This document shows positions 10,736 to 21,706 of a stretch of DNA of 64,000 nucleotides, piece by piece (the first letter of the stretch is position 1; every line of letters starts with the position of its first letter). Source of the DNA: Neoarius graeffei (Eukaryota; Chordata; Actinopteri; Siluriformes; Ariidae). A program made the translations under genes and the position numbers. The stretch lies in assembly GCF_027579695.1 (NCBI RefSeq), contig NC_083571.1, forward strand, positions 49,152,390 to 49,216,389, in the 5' to 3' direction. The notes beneath the pieces were generated by a model. That model ran no database searches and was not told the DNA's origin. It saw only the letters and a list, made by a program, of their open reading frames with translations.

Positions 10736-11651
10736 CACTACCGTTCAAAAGTTTGGGGTCACCCAGACAATTTTGTGTTTTCCATGAAAAGTCACACTTT
10801 TATTTACTACCATAAGTTGTAAAATGAATAGAAAATATAGTCAAGACATTTTTCTGGCCATTTTGAGCATTTAATCGACCCCACAAATGTGATGCTCCAG
10901 AAACTCAATCAGCTCAAAGGAAGGTCAGTTTTATAGCTTCTCTAAAGAGCTAAACTGTTTTCAGCTGTGCTAACATGATTGTACAAGGGTTTTCTAATCA
11001 TCCATTAGCCTTCTGAGGCAATGAGCAAACACATTGTACCATTAGAACACTGGAGTGATAGTTGCTGGAAATGGGCCTCTATACACCTATGGAGATATTG
11101 CACCAAAAACCAGACATTTGCAGCTAGAATAGTCATTTACCACATTAGCAATGTCTCATCTCATCTCATTATCTCTAGCCGCTTTATCCTGTTCTACAGG
11201 GTCGCAGGCAAGCTGGAGCCTATCCCAGCTGACTATGGGTGAAAAGCGGGGTACACCCTGGACAAGTCGCCAGGTCATCACAGGGCTGACACATAGACAG
11301 ACAACCATTCGCACTCACATTCACACCTACGGTCAATTTAGAGTCACCAGTTAGCCTAACCTGCATGTCTTTGGACTGTGGGGGAAACCGGAGCACCCGG
11401 AGGAAACCCACGCGGACACGGGGAGAACATGCAAACTCCACACAGAAAGGCCCTCGCCGGCCACGGGGCTCGAACCCGGACCTTCTTGCTGTGAGGTGAC
11501 AGCGCTAACCACTACACGACCGTGCCGCCACATTAGCAATGTATAGAGTGTATTTCGGATTAGTTTAAAGTGATTTTCATTGAAAAGAACAGTGCTTTTC
11601 TTTCAAAAATAAGGAAATTTCAAAGTGACCCCAAACTTTTGAACGGTAGTG
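10736..11651. mobile_element. Tc1/mariner MITE with CACTACCGTTCAAAAG ends
   Basis: CACTACCGTTCAAAAGTTTG begins at 10736 and its reverse complement ends at 11651, both next to TA. A SINE is inserted within it (11155-11527). There is no transposase, so it depends on a relative for movement. Confidence 0.85.
11155..11527 (-). repeat. V-SINE copy 3, full length, 15-bp target duplication
   Basis: CCACATTAGCAATGT occurs at 11140-11154 and 11528-11542. Head, central block and (GAGAT)-type tail are all present. Confidence 0.92.
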
Positions 11652-11751
11652 TACAAATAGTATGTGTTCTATTTCACTTCATTTTCAGGGAAAAATATAC
11701 TGGATGATAATTTGTTGATCTGGCACAAAATAACCCTTACATAAAAAATAA

Positions 11752-11780
11752 ATACATAAATAAATAAATAAATAAATAAA
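11752..11780. repeat. (AAAT)n microsatellite
   Basis: Seven or more AAAT units. A (GT)n(GA)n tract follows at about 11868-11908. Confidence 0.85.
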
Positions 11781-11865
11781 TGGGAAAGGTCATAAGCGCC
11801 TAGGGAAAGTTTGGGGTTTGGCATTTAGCCGCAGAGATCATTTTCCCCACGGTATATCTAGACAT

Positions 11866-11908
<43 letters not shown>

Positions 11909-12050
11909 CAGAATGAATTGGTCCGTGGTTGAAAAGTGTGGCGCTGTTTCTACAGTCTCGAGGGAAAATATTGAATAGTTGGACTGATTCGCAGCTGTAG
12001 TTGCGTCTCTATAGCACCGCTGTTCTAAATGTTAAGGGCGGTACCGAACT

Positions 12051-12670
12051 GCCGGGTTGCCAGATTGGGGAAATTTACAACAAGAGTGGTGAGGTGAACC
12101 AAACGGCTAGTGCAGAAAGTACACCTCATCTCATCTCATTATCTCTAGCCGCTTTATCCTGTTCTACAGGGTCGCAGGCAAGCTGGAGCCTATCCCAGCT
12201 GGCTACGGGCGAAAGGCGGGGTACACCCTGGACAAGTCGCCAGGTCATCACAGGGCTGACACATAGACACAGACAACCATTCACACTCACATTCACACCT
12301 ACGCTCAATTTAGAGTCACCAGTTAACCTAACCTGCATGTCTTTGGACTGTGGGGGAAACCGGAGCACCCGGAGGAAACCCACGCGGACACGGGGAGAAC
12401 ATGCAAACTCCACACAGAAAGGCCCTCGCCGGCCACGGGGCTCGAACCCGGACCTTCTTGCTGTGAGGCGACAGCTCTAACCACTACACCACCGTGCCGC
12501 CTTTAGGTTAATTATACCATATAAAAATCTATATAACATGGTTATCATAGTTAAAGCGACACATTAAAAGCACGATGATCACAAACATTAGAGTTTGTTG
12601 AAATAATTTTGCCCTAGTAAGTTGAGTTTGCACTTTTTAAATTGCTTTTAAAACCAATCTGGCAACCTGG
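12051..12670. mobile_element. possible short TIR element interrupted by a SINE
   Basis: GCCGGGTTGCCAGATTGGG (12051-12069) is nearly mirrored by CCAATCTGGCAACCTGG (12654-12670). Without the SINE the interval is about 245 bp. Borders and type are uncertain. Confidence 0.35.
12126..12502 (-). repeat. V-SINE copy 4, full length
   Basis: Complete head, central block and tail on the minus strand, very similar to the copy at 11155. No clear target duplication was found. Confidence 0.9.
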
Positions 12671-12839
12671 ATTCAGTCTTGGGACATGCGCCTCTTACAC
12701 AGCGCTCTCAAACTAGAGAAGACAAATCCTAATATAATGTCACGCAGTGATCTCGTCCTCTGCATTTTTATCAGACGTTCTGAGTGACAGACCTGACACG
12801 AGCCATTTCTAGAAAAAAAGTGTAAATTTCGGATTTACT

Positions 12840-12917
12840 GATGATCACATGGATCACGTGTCGAAGAAGAAGGAAAATATAACGGCCATGTAGGCAAAGA
12901 CACAGAGCTCAGTCATG
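12840..12917 (+). promoter_or_regulatory. candidate first exon of arhgef40, ending ATG|gtaagt
   Basis: ATG at 12915-12917 is followed at once by gtaagtgc, a strong donor. That would place the initiator Met at an exon end in phase 0, as the first recognised exon at 43382 requires. An E-box (CACGTG, 12855-12860) and unique-looking sequence lie just upstream. Other ATG|gta or ATG|gtg sites exist, for example at 30194. This is an inference without transcript support. Confidence 0.25.
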
Positions 12918-13056
12918 GTAAGTGCTTCAGGCACAAATTCACTCCTTAAAAATATATATCTGTTAAAAAAATAAAAAAATATCCGTTTTCATTTACGAGT
13001 CATGCATGCATATCCTGTTTAGCTTTTGTTTTTAAAATTTCTATGCATTTTTATGA

Positions 13057-13057
13057 T

Positions 13058-13101
<44 letters not shown>

Positions 13102-13102
13102 T
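13057..13102. repeat. (CTTT)n microsatellite
   Basis: About eleven TTTC units. Nothing else is recognised between 12920 and 13440. Confidence 0.9.
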
Positions 13103-13436
13103 GCATTTGAATGCCTTTTTTACACAGTGAACAACTTCCATTAAAAAGCATTTGTTCTGATTCAGACTTCCTGTTCTTATCTCTAAAGAAAATTGATTTA
13201 AAGAGTTGGGATGTGGTTGTTGCTGAGGGAATCCCCCCCTTCTGCCACTGGGAAAATGCATAAAATTGCACTTTAGTTGAAGGCTATACCGCGTGATAAC
13301 TTTGATGTCAATTCAGTAACAAATACAGTCATATACATTTCAGATTTTTCATAGTTTGTAGTTTATAGTGGATTAATTTTACAGTCCACTTACACATTGC
13401 ATGGAGTTGAAAAGTTCTAGTTAAATCGAATGCAAC

Positions 13437-13440
<4 letters not shown>

Positions 13441-13528
<88 letters not shown>
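13441..13528. repeat. (TG)n then (TA)n compound microsatellite
   Basis: TG units run to about 13485, followed by TA units to 13528. Confidence 0.95.
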
Positions 13529-13530
<2 letters not shown>

Positions 13531-13740
13531 CATGATTTATAGTGTTTGAATAAAAGGTGTAACGTAATAAGAGGAAAAACAAAACAATAAATTGATGTTT
13601 TTCAGTATAAGCAAGTACATGTCAAGTCAAGTCAATTTATTTGTATCCCACTTTCAACAGGAGACATTGTCGCAAAGCAGCTTTACAGAAAAATAAAGAT
13701 TTTAAACATATGAACTAATAATTTTATCCTGAATAAATTT

Positions 13741-14063
13741 CCATCTATTATCTGTAGCCGCTTATCCTGTTCTACAGGGTCGCAGGCAAGCTGGAGCCTA
13801 TCCCAGCTGACTATGGGCAAGGTTGCCAGGTCATCGCAGGGCATAGAGACAAACAACCGTTCACACTCACGGTCAATTTAGAGCCACTAATTAACCTAAC
13901 CTGCATGTCTTTGGACTGTGGGTGAAATCGGAGCACCTGGAGGAAACCCACGCAGACAACATGCAAACTCCACACAGAAAGGCCCTTACTGGCCGCTGGG
14001 CTCGAACCCAGGACCTTCTTGCTGTGAGGCAACTGTGCTAACCACTACACCACCGTGCCGCCC
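13741..14063 (-). repeat. V-SINE copy 5
   Basis: The flanks CCTGAATAAATTT (13728-13740) and CCTGAGTAGATTT (14064-14076) match at 11 of 13 positions, so this is an older insertion. The copy has internal deletions in the V-domain half. Confidence 0.88.
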
Positions 14064-14192
14064 CCTGAGTAGATTTATGTATCCCTAATGAGCAAGCCTG
14101 GGGTGATGACATGAAGAAGAAATCTTGAGAGGAACCACATTCAAAAAGGAACCCATCCTCATTTGGCTGGTAACAGATAGCGTGAGAAGTAG

Positions 14193-14800
14193 GTAGAGTC
14201 CTGCACTCCCGCGGGACCCGATGCAAAGCAGTGCGGCGCGGGACAAATTTTGAAAGCTCATTGCGGGCGCGGGCGGGAGGGGGAGTGCACAATGCGGGAG
14301 CGGGCTGGAGAGGTGATAAGCTGCAGTCCCGCTAACTAAAAACATGTTTAAAATAAAATTTATAAATTATTAATTTATGCCTATCATATATAATTTGTGC
14401 TGGATATTTTATTTGGCATTAATAAAAACATTTTAAGATGCCTAAATTTGCGGATGTGGTGTAATCTCGCATACGTTTCCGAATGGGTATCTCTGTAAAG
14501 CCTCAGCTGCGCATGCCGCCTGGCAACGCGCACCCTCGCTACGTGCGCTAGGTGAAGGATCGGTCAGTGGAAAGCTCAGCTAAGCTCAGCATGTTTAATT
14601 CCCCAAGCCAATGACAAGAACTTTCGTGAGAAATAACGTGAACGTTTGCATCATGCGGGATTCGCGGGCGGGAGTGGGACAAAATATGGCAGGCGCGTTC
14701 GGGAGCGGGACTGAAAATCATAATTCTTTGCGGGAGCGGGACTGCACAATGCGGGAGCGGGCGGGAGCGGGACTGAAAATTCTGTCCCGCCCAGACCTCT
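14193..14800. mobile_element. hAT-like MITE, GC-rich ends, 8-bp target duplication
   Basis: AGAAGTAG flanks it exactly (14185-14192, 14801-14808). The ends (TAGAGTCCTGCACTCCCGCG and the reverse complement of GTCCCGCCCAGACCTCT) form imperfect inverted repeats. GCGGGAGCGGGACTG recurs several times near the right end, typical of subterminal transposase-binding repeats. Confidence 0.75.
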
Positions 14801-14935
14801 AGAAGTAGGGCATCAGGATGGATCAGGCGTACCTAAATAAATGGATGTTCTCAGAGCCCTACTGTAGGGCAGAACTACAAGGGAAGCTGTGCCAGATCCA
14901 GGAGAGTTTAGAAGTCCTTAGACATGCAGAATAGT

Positions 14936-15430
14936 ACTGTCCAAAATGCATTTACAAATTATAATGGTCTAGGGGTATTCATCATTTGCAAGTCATTAGA
15001 TAAGTTATGAATGCCCCGATTTTGTAAAATGGTTGGTCTGCTGTGTTTTCACAGTAACAGCTTTGATGCCCACTCAAACCATCATAGCTAATTAGACATT
15101 TGCTTTTATAATCTCTGGTTATTAGTTACGATACTTTCATCAATGCAAGTTTGCTAAAATTTTGCATCAGAAAAAATATGTGTAAGCAAACAGAATTAAT
15201 TATAGTTACATTATAGATAAATTATGTATTACAGTATGTTTCTCTGAGGAGGCCTTCTTAAATGGTTTGTCTTGGGCAATATGCACCTGAGTGACTCTAA
15301 TAAATTGGCAACTCAGTGTAACTATATACATATATAATATTACTTCCAGTTTAGATATAACAATATAGTAACCTACTAAACTGTCAGTTTGTTGGCAGTA
15401 CTCTTTAATTGTAGATATTTTGGACTTTGT
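14936..15430. other. no gene recognised
   Basis: Ordinary AT-rich sequence without a recognised repeat or coding signal. Confidence 0.4.
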
Positions 15431-15625
15431 AATTCACTGTTCAAAATTAACAAATAATGCATAATAAGCTTTAAGATGCGTTACTGAATAATAAGCTGAG
15501 ACTAGAAATAATCAATGATGATGCCCAATGTGATGTGAAGTGACCATTACCACCTCTGAGTTGAATAATTTCTTATTCAGCACACCCTGACATGTGTTAT
15601 TCCTTTTACACCACAGTAATTTGTC
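15430..15625. repeat. unnamed dispersed repeat, copy 1
   Basis: Shares ACTGAATAATAAGCTGAGA..., TGATTATTTTC/AATAATTTCTTATTC, CACC(C/G)TGA and TTACACCACAGYAATTTG with copies at about 25390, 38590, 44345 and 56515. Confidence 0.5.
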
Positions 15626-15897
15626 AAACCTAACAATTTCTTTATTTATTAAACATTAAGCTGTGATACTTTCTTTACTTGAAACTAGTTATATTTAATG
15701 TCCGATAAACAAGTAAGTACACTTAATCAGATTATTTTCAAAGGGCATTTTTGAAGGGCATGAGATTGCTTAAGTAAAATGCTTAAGGGTGTTAGCTATA
15801 CAGATGCTTCTGTCATCTTTTTGTTTGTTGAGTTGGGAAGATCAGGAAACTGTTATAGTCAGTGGATGCTGGCTGTAGCAAACTAACGTATATGGAT

Positions 15898-16101
15898 GAG
15901 CTTGGTGGGAAGCCATGGCCTAATGGTGAGAGAAGCAGCTTTGGGACCAAAAGGTCACTGGTTCAATTTCCTGAACCAGCAGGACTAGTTGAAGTGCACT
16001 TGAGCAAGGCACCTAACCCCCAACTGCTCCCTAGGCTGCTCTGGGTATGTTGTATGTCTCTGTGTATAAGAGCGTCTGCTAAATACCATTAATGTAATGG
16101 A
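15898..16101 (+). repeat. tRNA-derived SINE with L2-type tail
   Basis: The head has A-box-like TGGCCTAATGGTGAGAG and B-box-like CTGGTTCAATTTCC. It is followed by GAGCAAGGCACCTAACCCCC and the tail TAAGAGCGTCTGCTAAATACC, seen at the 3' end of many fish SINEs and L2-like LINEs. It is internally deleted. Confidence 0.75.
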
Positions 16102-16105
16102 AAGG

Positions 16106-17025
16106 CAAACCACAATTTAAAAAAAAAAAACCTGTTGTTAACCTTTCACACAAAGTCCCTGTACGGTTTTAATGATCACAAAAGCTAAGAAAGAGAAACT
16201 GAGCTGAAAATGAAGAGGGAAATGGTAGCACACGGTTTGAGTTAATGCAGACAAAATAAGCTCTATAATGGTGAAGCCAGCTTTTGGTGTGTGGGACTGG
16301 GTGGAGTAGTTTGGCAAAGAGAAGGACAGAGAGAGGGAGGGAAAGAGAGAGAGGCCCACTTTATTTTGGGAGACGTAAAGAGCCATGGTGATGGTAGGGG
16401 TGATGTTGCATTTTCCACATTGGAAATGCAGAAAGAGAGAAGGGAGGATGGGAAAATTAGAATGAGAGGGAAATAGAGAGAGAGCAAGAGAGAGAGATTT
16501 TTAGTTGGAATAGGTGTGAGATGGAAAACCCCTGCATACTGACAATAAGTGCATGTACACTGGAGCTAGACTATGGAATGTACCGCAGATCATTATGCTG
16601 AACGATAGCAAAACAACTTTTTGGCATGAGCATATTTCAGAGACAACATTGAACATTCAAAAGTTAAAACTAATGTTTACAAAAACTCAGGTTAATGTAA
16701 CAGATGTAAAACAATTGACGTAAAAAGCCGAGCATCTTGTTGATCTCTCAGTTTTCCCACGCTCTTTTGCTATCCTGTTATCTTTCTTTTGGATCTGCAT
16801 TCTGTCATACTGCTCCTTTTTATTTTCCTCTCCTTTTCTTCCACTGCTCACTCACACTCTCTCTCACTCTCATTTCTGTACTGTATCTGTTTGGAGGAGG
16901 TCTCCAGACTTTTCCGGTAGAAGTTGCACACTTTCAGGCTGGACAGAAAGAGAGGAAGTTGAGAGGAAAGAGAGGAAGAGCAGAAACCCCCTTTACATAC
17001 ACACCCTACTGGACAAAATACTAGG

Positions 17026-17073
<48 letters not shown>

Positions 17074-17150
17074 ACCACCCTGCATATGATGTTTCCTTGC
17101 TATCAATGCAATCAGACATGAGAATACCATGCACAGGTCAATTTCCAACA
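16106..17150. other. no gene; purine-rich tract and (CA)n microsatellite
   Basis: 16315-16500 is strongly GA-rich. (CT)n followed by (CA)n lies at about 17027-17071. The remainder shows no coding or repeat signal that I recognise. Confidence 0.5.
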
Positions 17151-17736
17151 AATTAGAAGAAAAATTCTGATGACAACAACAGATTTCAATATATTGTCTT
17201 TTTTCCCCCAAAAAAGTAAACATTCAAAACCCACCTGGGGGAAAAAATAAGTACCCCTTTCCTACTTCCACAACCATTAGGAGAGTAATTAGTAGCCAAG
17301 TGTTACTAATGAAACCTATATAAAAGCAGGACTTTTGTCAGACTGGTGTTCTGGAGCACTCAGATGTGTGTCTACATCATGCCAAGAAAAAAGGATATCA
17401 GCGATGAATTTAGAGAAGTAATTGTTGCTGCTCAGTAAGAAAGGGTTATAAGGCCATCTCCAAACAATTTGAAATTCTACAGTAAGAAGGGTTGCTTACA
17501 AATGGAGTGCCTTGAAGACAGTTGCCAAGCTTCCCAATGGCATCTCAGCAAATTCAGTCCAAGATCAGGGGTAGGGTTCCCGATAATGTTGCCCTTTAGG
17601 GCTAAAGAGCAAATTGAGAGATGCTCTGAAGCAACAAATGTTGTCACTGTACAAGGTTTTCCCGAACTCACTTGTCAGAAGGAGTCTGAAGAGCAACATT
17701 ATGAAGCGCATCCTTGCAATACCTGTCCCCGATATA
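17150..17736 (+). pseudogene. Tc1-like transposase relic, N-terminal part
   Basis: From ATG at 17380 the reading MPRKKDISDEFREVIVAAQ is a Tc1-type DNA-binding start and hits a stop at once. Later pieces are scattered over frames. An ISL2EU-like element interrupts it at 17737. The C-terminal part of a Tc1 of the same type lies at 23190-24400. Confidence 0.65.
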
Positions 17737-18104
17737 GACCCCTTTCACTGACGTCACCCGAAACCGGAAGTAAACAGACCCTGCACCATTTTGGAAGACC
17801 AACAAACTCGTGATTAGGGGGAAATAACGGCAGCGGTATGTGAACCCACGAGAATAAAGTGGAGTGGCAAATGACTTAAACAAACAAATCTGAGCTGTTT
17901 TATTTATGATTTATTGGCCCAACAGTAGACTTGAAAGAAACCTGTGTGAGACTTGGCAAAAAACTGTGGATATAATGGATAAGTCTGTGCATGATCTGCG
18001 GACACTTTGAGGTAAGCAAACGCAAGAAATTCAGATTTAAAACATGCTAAATTGGCCCCAAGTTGATAACTGTATGAGGAGCAAGCCTCCCAGACTTCTA
18101 CAAT

Positions 18105-18136
<32 letters not shown>

Positions 18137-18775
18137 TTAGGATGGTTTGGGGCTTGCTCGCTGCTGCCAGGTTGGTTGTTGAGTAGCCTGACTGTTTTTT
18201 TTTTTTTCTTGCGTGTGGTATCATTGTTGACGCGAGGTTGTTTTTTGAACATGCCAATGCGGACACGATTTCCCCTGATGAGTTATGACTTCAGACGCGA
18301 TGCGTGTGTGGAGGTGTGGAGTCCGTGTGATATGTGCGTAAGATAGGCTTCTCATGTGTTTGGAGATCCGCGCTCCGAGACAAGCGCAAGCGCCCCCCCC
18401 AGGGAAAAAAAGGGACCCCCCCGAAAATATCGGCATAGTTCGAACACTGAGTGTAGGCACTGGGTGTAAACAACAAATAGTTTACAATGTCTGGGTAGCA
18501 AACAGATGGCAGAATTGGTGTCAGGTCCTCCTTGTTTCCATTCTCCCTTGCCGCGAGTCTTATCATATGGGTCAAACCCATCAATCACAGCCAGTTTCTC
18601 CACATACCGTGCCCTTTCTGCAGCTGGTAATGTACTCACATAACCAGAATTATCAGCCATCGTGTCACTTTACTCTCGCTCGTACTTTGTTTTATATTGC
18701 GAGTGCATGTACTTGGGCTTCCAATATGGCGCCTAACAAAATCTCGCGGCGCGGTGACGTTATGTGAAAGGGGTC
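17737..18775 (-). mobile_element. ISL2EU-like element, TATA-flanked
   Basis: GACCCCTTTCACTGACGTCA at 17737 pairs with the reverse complement of the right end (GGTGACGTTATGTGAAAGGG...), ending at 18775. Exact TATA lies on both sides (17733-17736, 18776-18779). The ends match those of the element at 27258-28068. An (AAT)n tract lies at 18107-18136. It carries the ORF relic described next. Confidence 0.65.
18352..18660 (-). pseudogene. transposon protein relic of the YqaJ-associated type
   Basis: From ATG at 18660 the product starts MADNSGYVSTLPAAERARYV, EKLAVIDGFDPYDKTRGKGEW. After a frameshift the next block is SVCYPDIVNYLLFTPSAYT (about 18430-18510, another minus frame). I associate this N-terminal pattern with fish transposon proteins that carry a YqaJ-type nuclease domain further on. 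No such domain is present here, so this part is family knowledge and inference. Confidence 0.5.
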
Positions 18776-18779
18776 TATA

Positions 18780-19150
18780 GACATTAGTAGTTGCTAAATC
18801 CAGTTGATGAGGTCACATGGTGTTCATTTTTTTTAACCAAAAAAACAATTAAATATAAAGTGTTTAAAATATGTTAATATATTGTATCATCATTAAGCAT
18901 TACATATATAATGTGGTAATTACAAATTGAAACTATTTTACATTTTTGGGCAATATTTTTTATTCCAAGCGTGTGTTTTTTTTAATTAAATGAAAAAATG
19001 TTCACATGAAAGAATGAACAAATAATAAGCTAAATAAATAAGTAAATGTATTCCCCATGCCCGCTCATTTCACTGTTACTCAAACATGCAGTCAGGATTA
19101 TTTCAACTGTTATTCACAATGCCAGGTTGTCAATGTTCTTCCTTATATGT
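18780..19150. other. AT-rich, no gene recognised
   Basis: Probably further degraded Tc1 sequence at the left edge (GTAGTTGCTAAATCCAG), then AT-rich sequence. A (GA)n tract lies at about 19158-19182. Confidence 0.4.
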
Positions 19151-19451
19151 GCCTGTGCAGAGAGAGAGAGAAAGAGAGAGAGTAGTTTTGATCTGTCTCT
19201 ACCTAAGGAGGTTGAATTGATCTCTTTTGTACAACCCCGATTCCAAAAAAGTTGGGACAAAGTACAAATTGTAAATAAAAACGGAATGCAATGATGTGGA
19301 AGTTCCAAAATTCCATATTTTATTCAGAATAGAACATAGATGACATATCAAATGTTTAAACTGAGAAAATGTATCATTTAAAGAGAAAAATTAGGTGATT
19401 TTAAACTTCATGACAACAACACATCTCAAAAAAGTTGGGACAAGGCCATGT

Positions 19452-20870
19452 TTACCACTGTGAGACATCCCCTTTTCTCTTTACAACAGTCTGTAAACGT
19501 CTGGGGACTGAGGAGACAAGTTGCTCAAGTTTAGGGATAGGAATGTTAACCCATTCTTGTCTAATGTAGGATTCTAGTTGCTCAACTGTCTTAGGTCTTT
19601 TTTGTTGTATCTTCCGTTTTATGATGCACCAAATGTTTTCTATGGGTGAAAGATCTGGACTGCAGGCTGGCCAGTTCAGTACCCAGACCCTTCTTCTACG
19701 CAGCCATGATGCTGTAATTGATGCAGTATGTGGTTTGGCATTGTCATGTTGGAAAATGCAAGGTCTTCCCTGAAAGAGACGTCGTCTGGATGGGAGCATA
19801 TGTTGCTCTAGAACCTGGATATACCTTTCAGCATTGATGGTGTCTTTCCAGATGTGTAAGCTGCCCATGCCACACACACTAATGCAACCCCATACCATCA
19901 GAGATGCAGGCTTCTGAACTGAGCGCTAATAACAACTTGGGTTGTCCTTCTCTTTAGTCCGAATGACACGGTGTCCCTGATTTCCATAAAGAACTTCAAA
20001 TTTTGATTCGTCTGACCACAGAACAGTTTTCCACTTTGCCACAGTCCATTTTAAATGAGCCTTAGCCCAGAGAAAACATCTGCGATTCTGGACCATGTTT
20101 AGATACGGCTTCTTCTTTGAACTATAGAGTTTTAGCTGGCAACGGCGAATGGCACGGTGAATTGTGTTCACAGATAATCTCATCACATCTCATTATCTCT
20201 AGCCGCTTTATCCTGTTCTACAGGGTCGCAGGCAAGCTGGAGCCTATCCCAGCTGACTACGGGCGAAAGGCGGGGTACACCCTGGACAAGTCACCAGGCC
20301 ATCACAGAGCTGACACAGACACAGACAACCATTCACACTCACATTCACACCTACGGTCAATTTAGAGTCACCAGTTAACCTAACCTGCATGTCTTTGGAC
20401 TGTGGGGGAAACCGGAGCACCCGGAGGAAACCCATGCAGACACGGGGAGGACATGCAAACTCCACACAGAATGGCCCTCGCCGGCCGCAGGGCTCGAACC
20501 CGGACCTTGTTGCTGTGAGGCGACAGCGCTAACCACTACACCACCGTGCCGCCCGTGTTCACAGATAATGTTCTCTGGAAATATTCCTGAGCCCATTTTG
20601 TGATTTCCAATACAGAAGCATGCCTGTATGTGATGCAGTGCCGTATAAGGGCCCGAAGTTCACGGGCACCCAGTATGGTTTTCCGGCCTTGACCCTTATG
20701 CACAGAGATTCTTCCATATTCTCTGAATCTTTTGATGATATCATGCACTGTAGATGATGATATGTTAAAACTCTGCAATTTTACACTGTCGAACTCCTTT
20801 CTGATATTGCTCCACTATTTGTCGGCGCAGAATTAGGGGGATTGGTGATCCTCTTCCCATCTTTACTTCT
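19452..20870 (-). pseudogene. Tc1-like DDE transposase, interrupted by SINE, stop and frameshift
   Basis: On the minus strand it starts near 20862 (MGRGSPIPLILRRQIVEQYQ) with a helix-turn-helix half. A one-base shift follows near 20780, before NISSSTVHDIIKRFREYG. The SINE then interrupts between TLSVNT halves. The catalytic half carries VLWSDESKFE (first Asp), FQHDNAKPH (second Asp) and SPDLSPIEN (Glu), so all three DDE residues are kept. A TAA at about 19927 breaks the chain after KDNPSCY. With only a few lesions this is the best-preserved transposase in the window, though not functional as it stands. Confidence 0.85.
20179..20554 (-). repeat. V-SINE copy 6, full length, 15-bp target duplication
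   Basis: GTGTTCACAGATAAT at 20164-20178 is repeated exactly at 20555-20569, inside the transposase reading frame. Confidence 0.93.
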
Positions 20871-21222
20871 GAGAGCCGCTGCCGTTCCAGGATGTTCTTT
20901 TTATACCCAGTCATGTTAATGACCTATTGCCAATTGACCTAATGAGTTGCAATTTGGTCCTCCAGCTGTTCCTTTTTTGTACCTTTAACTTTTCCAGCCT
21001 CTTATTGCCCCTGTCCCAACTTTTTTGAGATATGTTGCTGTCATGAAATTTCAAATGAACCAATATTTGGCATGAAATTTCAAAATGTCTCACTTTTGAC
21101 ATTTGATATGTTGTCTATGTTCTATTGTGAATACAATATCAGTTTTTGAGATTTGTAAATTATTGCATTCCGTTTTTATTTACAATTTGTACTTTGTCCC
21201 AACTTTTTTGGAATCGGGGTTG

Positions 21223-21253
<31 letters not shown>

Positions 21254-21307
21254 ATACTGGTATATCTCCTTAGGTAGCGACAGATCAAAACCTCTCTCTC
21301 TCGCACG

Positions 21308-21352
<45 letters not shown>

Positions 21353-21355
21353 CAT
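21223..21355. repeat. (TG)n and (CA)n microsatellites with a mirrored flank of the Tc1 element
   Basis: TG repeats at about 21231-21252 and CA repeats at 21305-21352 bracket CCTTAGGTAGCGACAGATCA. That sequence is the reverse complement of a sequence left of the Tc1 copy (19185-19212). Confidence 0.8.
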
Positions 21356-21523
21356 TACAGGTGCAGAAATGTGTCTCATTTATGACACTATATTAGATAA
21401 TCAATCGCCTAATGGAGTTAAATTTGATTAAAATGTGGCGATATCAATGTGACATTACAATATCCATACTTAATTCCATAACATATTGAAATATATTCAT
21501 GTTTTGCGTATATTTATTTAAAT

Positions 21524-21706
21524 CTTTACCCCTTAATGACGACATATGACGACCCCGTGTATATCCCATAATGACAACATATGACGCCCGCGTGTAAGCA
21601 CCATAATGATGACATTTGATGACTTTTTTTCTTGTAAATATGTTCTAAGGGTGAACAGTATATACATATACAAGGATGGCTGTAGCAACTGCTTTAAGGG
21701 GTAAAG
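21524..21706. mobile_element. 183-bp element with CTTTACCCCTTAA ends and tandem repeats
   Basis: CTTTACCCCTTAA at 21524 is mirrored by TTAAGGGGTAAAG ending at 21706. Inside are two full and one partial copies of a 35-bp unit beginning TAATGACnACATATGACG. Confidence 0.6.

Larger units (their letters stand above)
13620..14935 (-). repeat. retroposon-like dispersed repeat split by a SINE and a hAT
   Basis: On the minus strand the element ends in TTGAC/CTTGA repeats (13620-13634). The body includes AGCTTTACAGAAAA-type sequence (13678-13695), then resumes after the SINE at 14064 (CTAATGAGCAAGCCTGGGGTG) and after the hAT at 14801. I know this sequence as a common fish repeat but cannot name its class with certainty. 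Confidence 0.5.
19231..21222 (-). mobile_element. Tc1-like transposon, nearly complete, with nested SINE
   Basis: Long inverted ends (CAACCCCGATTCCAAAAAAG and its mirror) start at 19231 and 21222 next to TA. CCCAACTTTTTT(G/T)GA recurs inside each end, giving the doubled-repeat structure of IR/DR Tc1 elements. The interior is a minus-strand transposase. Confidence 0.88.

Noticed and set aside
11021-11441. ORFs on both strands over 11155-11527, and similar ORFs at 12001-12480, 35278-35745, 40101-40592, 56002-56497 and 62804-63219
   Set aside because: They are translations of V-SINE copies. The same peptides recur at every copy and on both strands, and none has a conserved protein match.
13019-13271. 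Lys/Arg/Glu-rich ORFs ([10 protein letters not shown])
   Set aside because: They translate the CTTT microsatellite; the same happens at 54336-54680.
17469-17813. 114-residue plus-strand ORF with Cys residues
   Set aside because: It is a shifted frame through a Tc1 relic and into the next element, not a domain.
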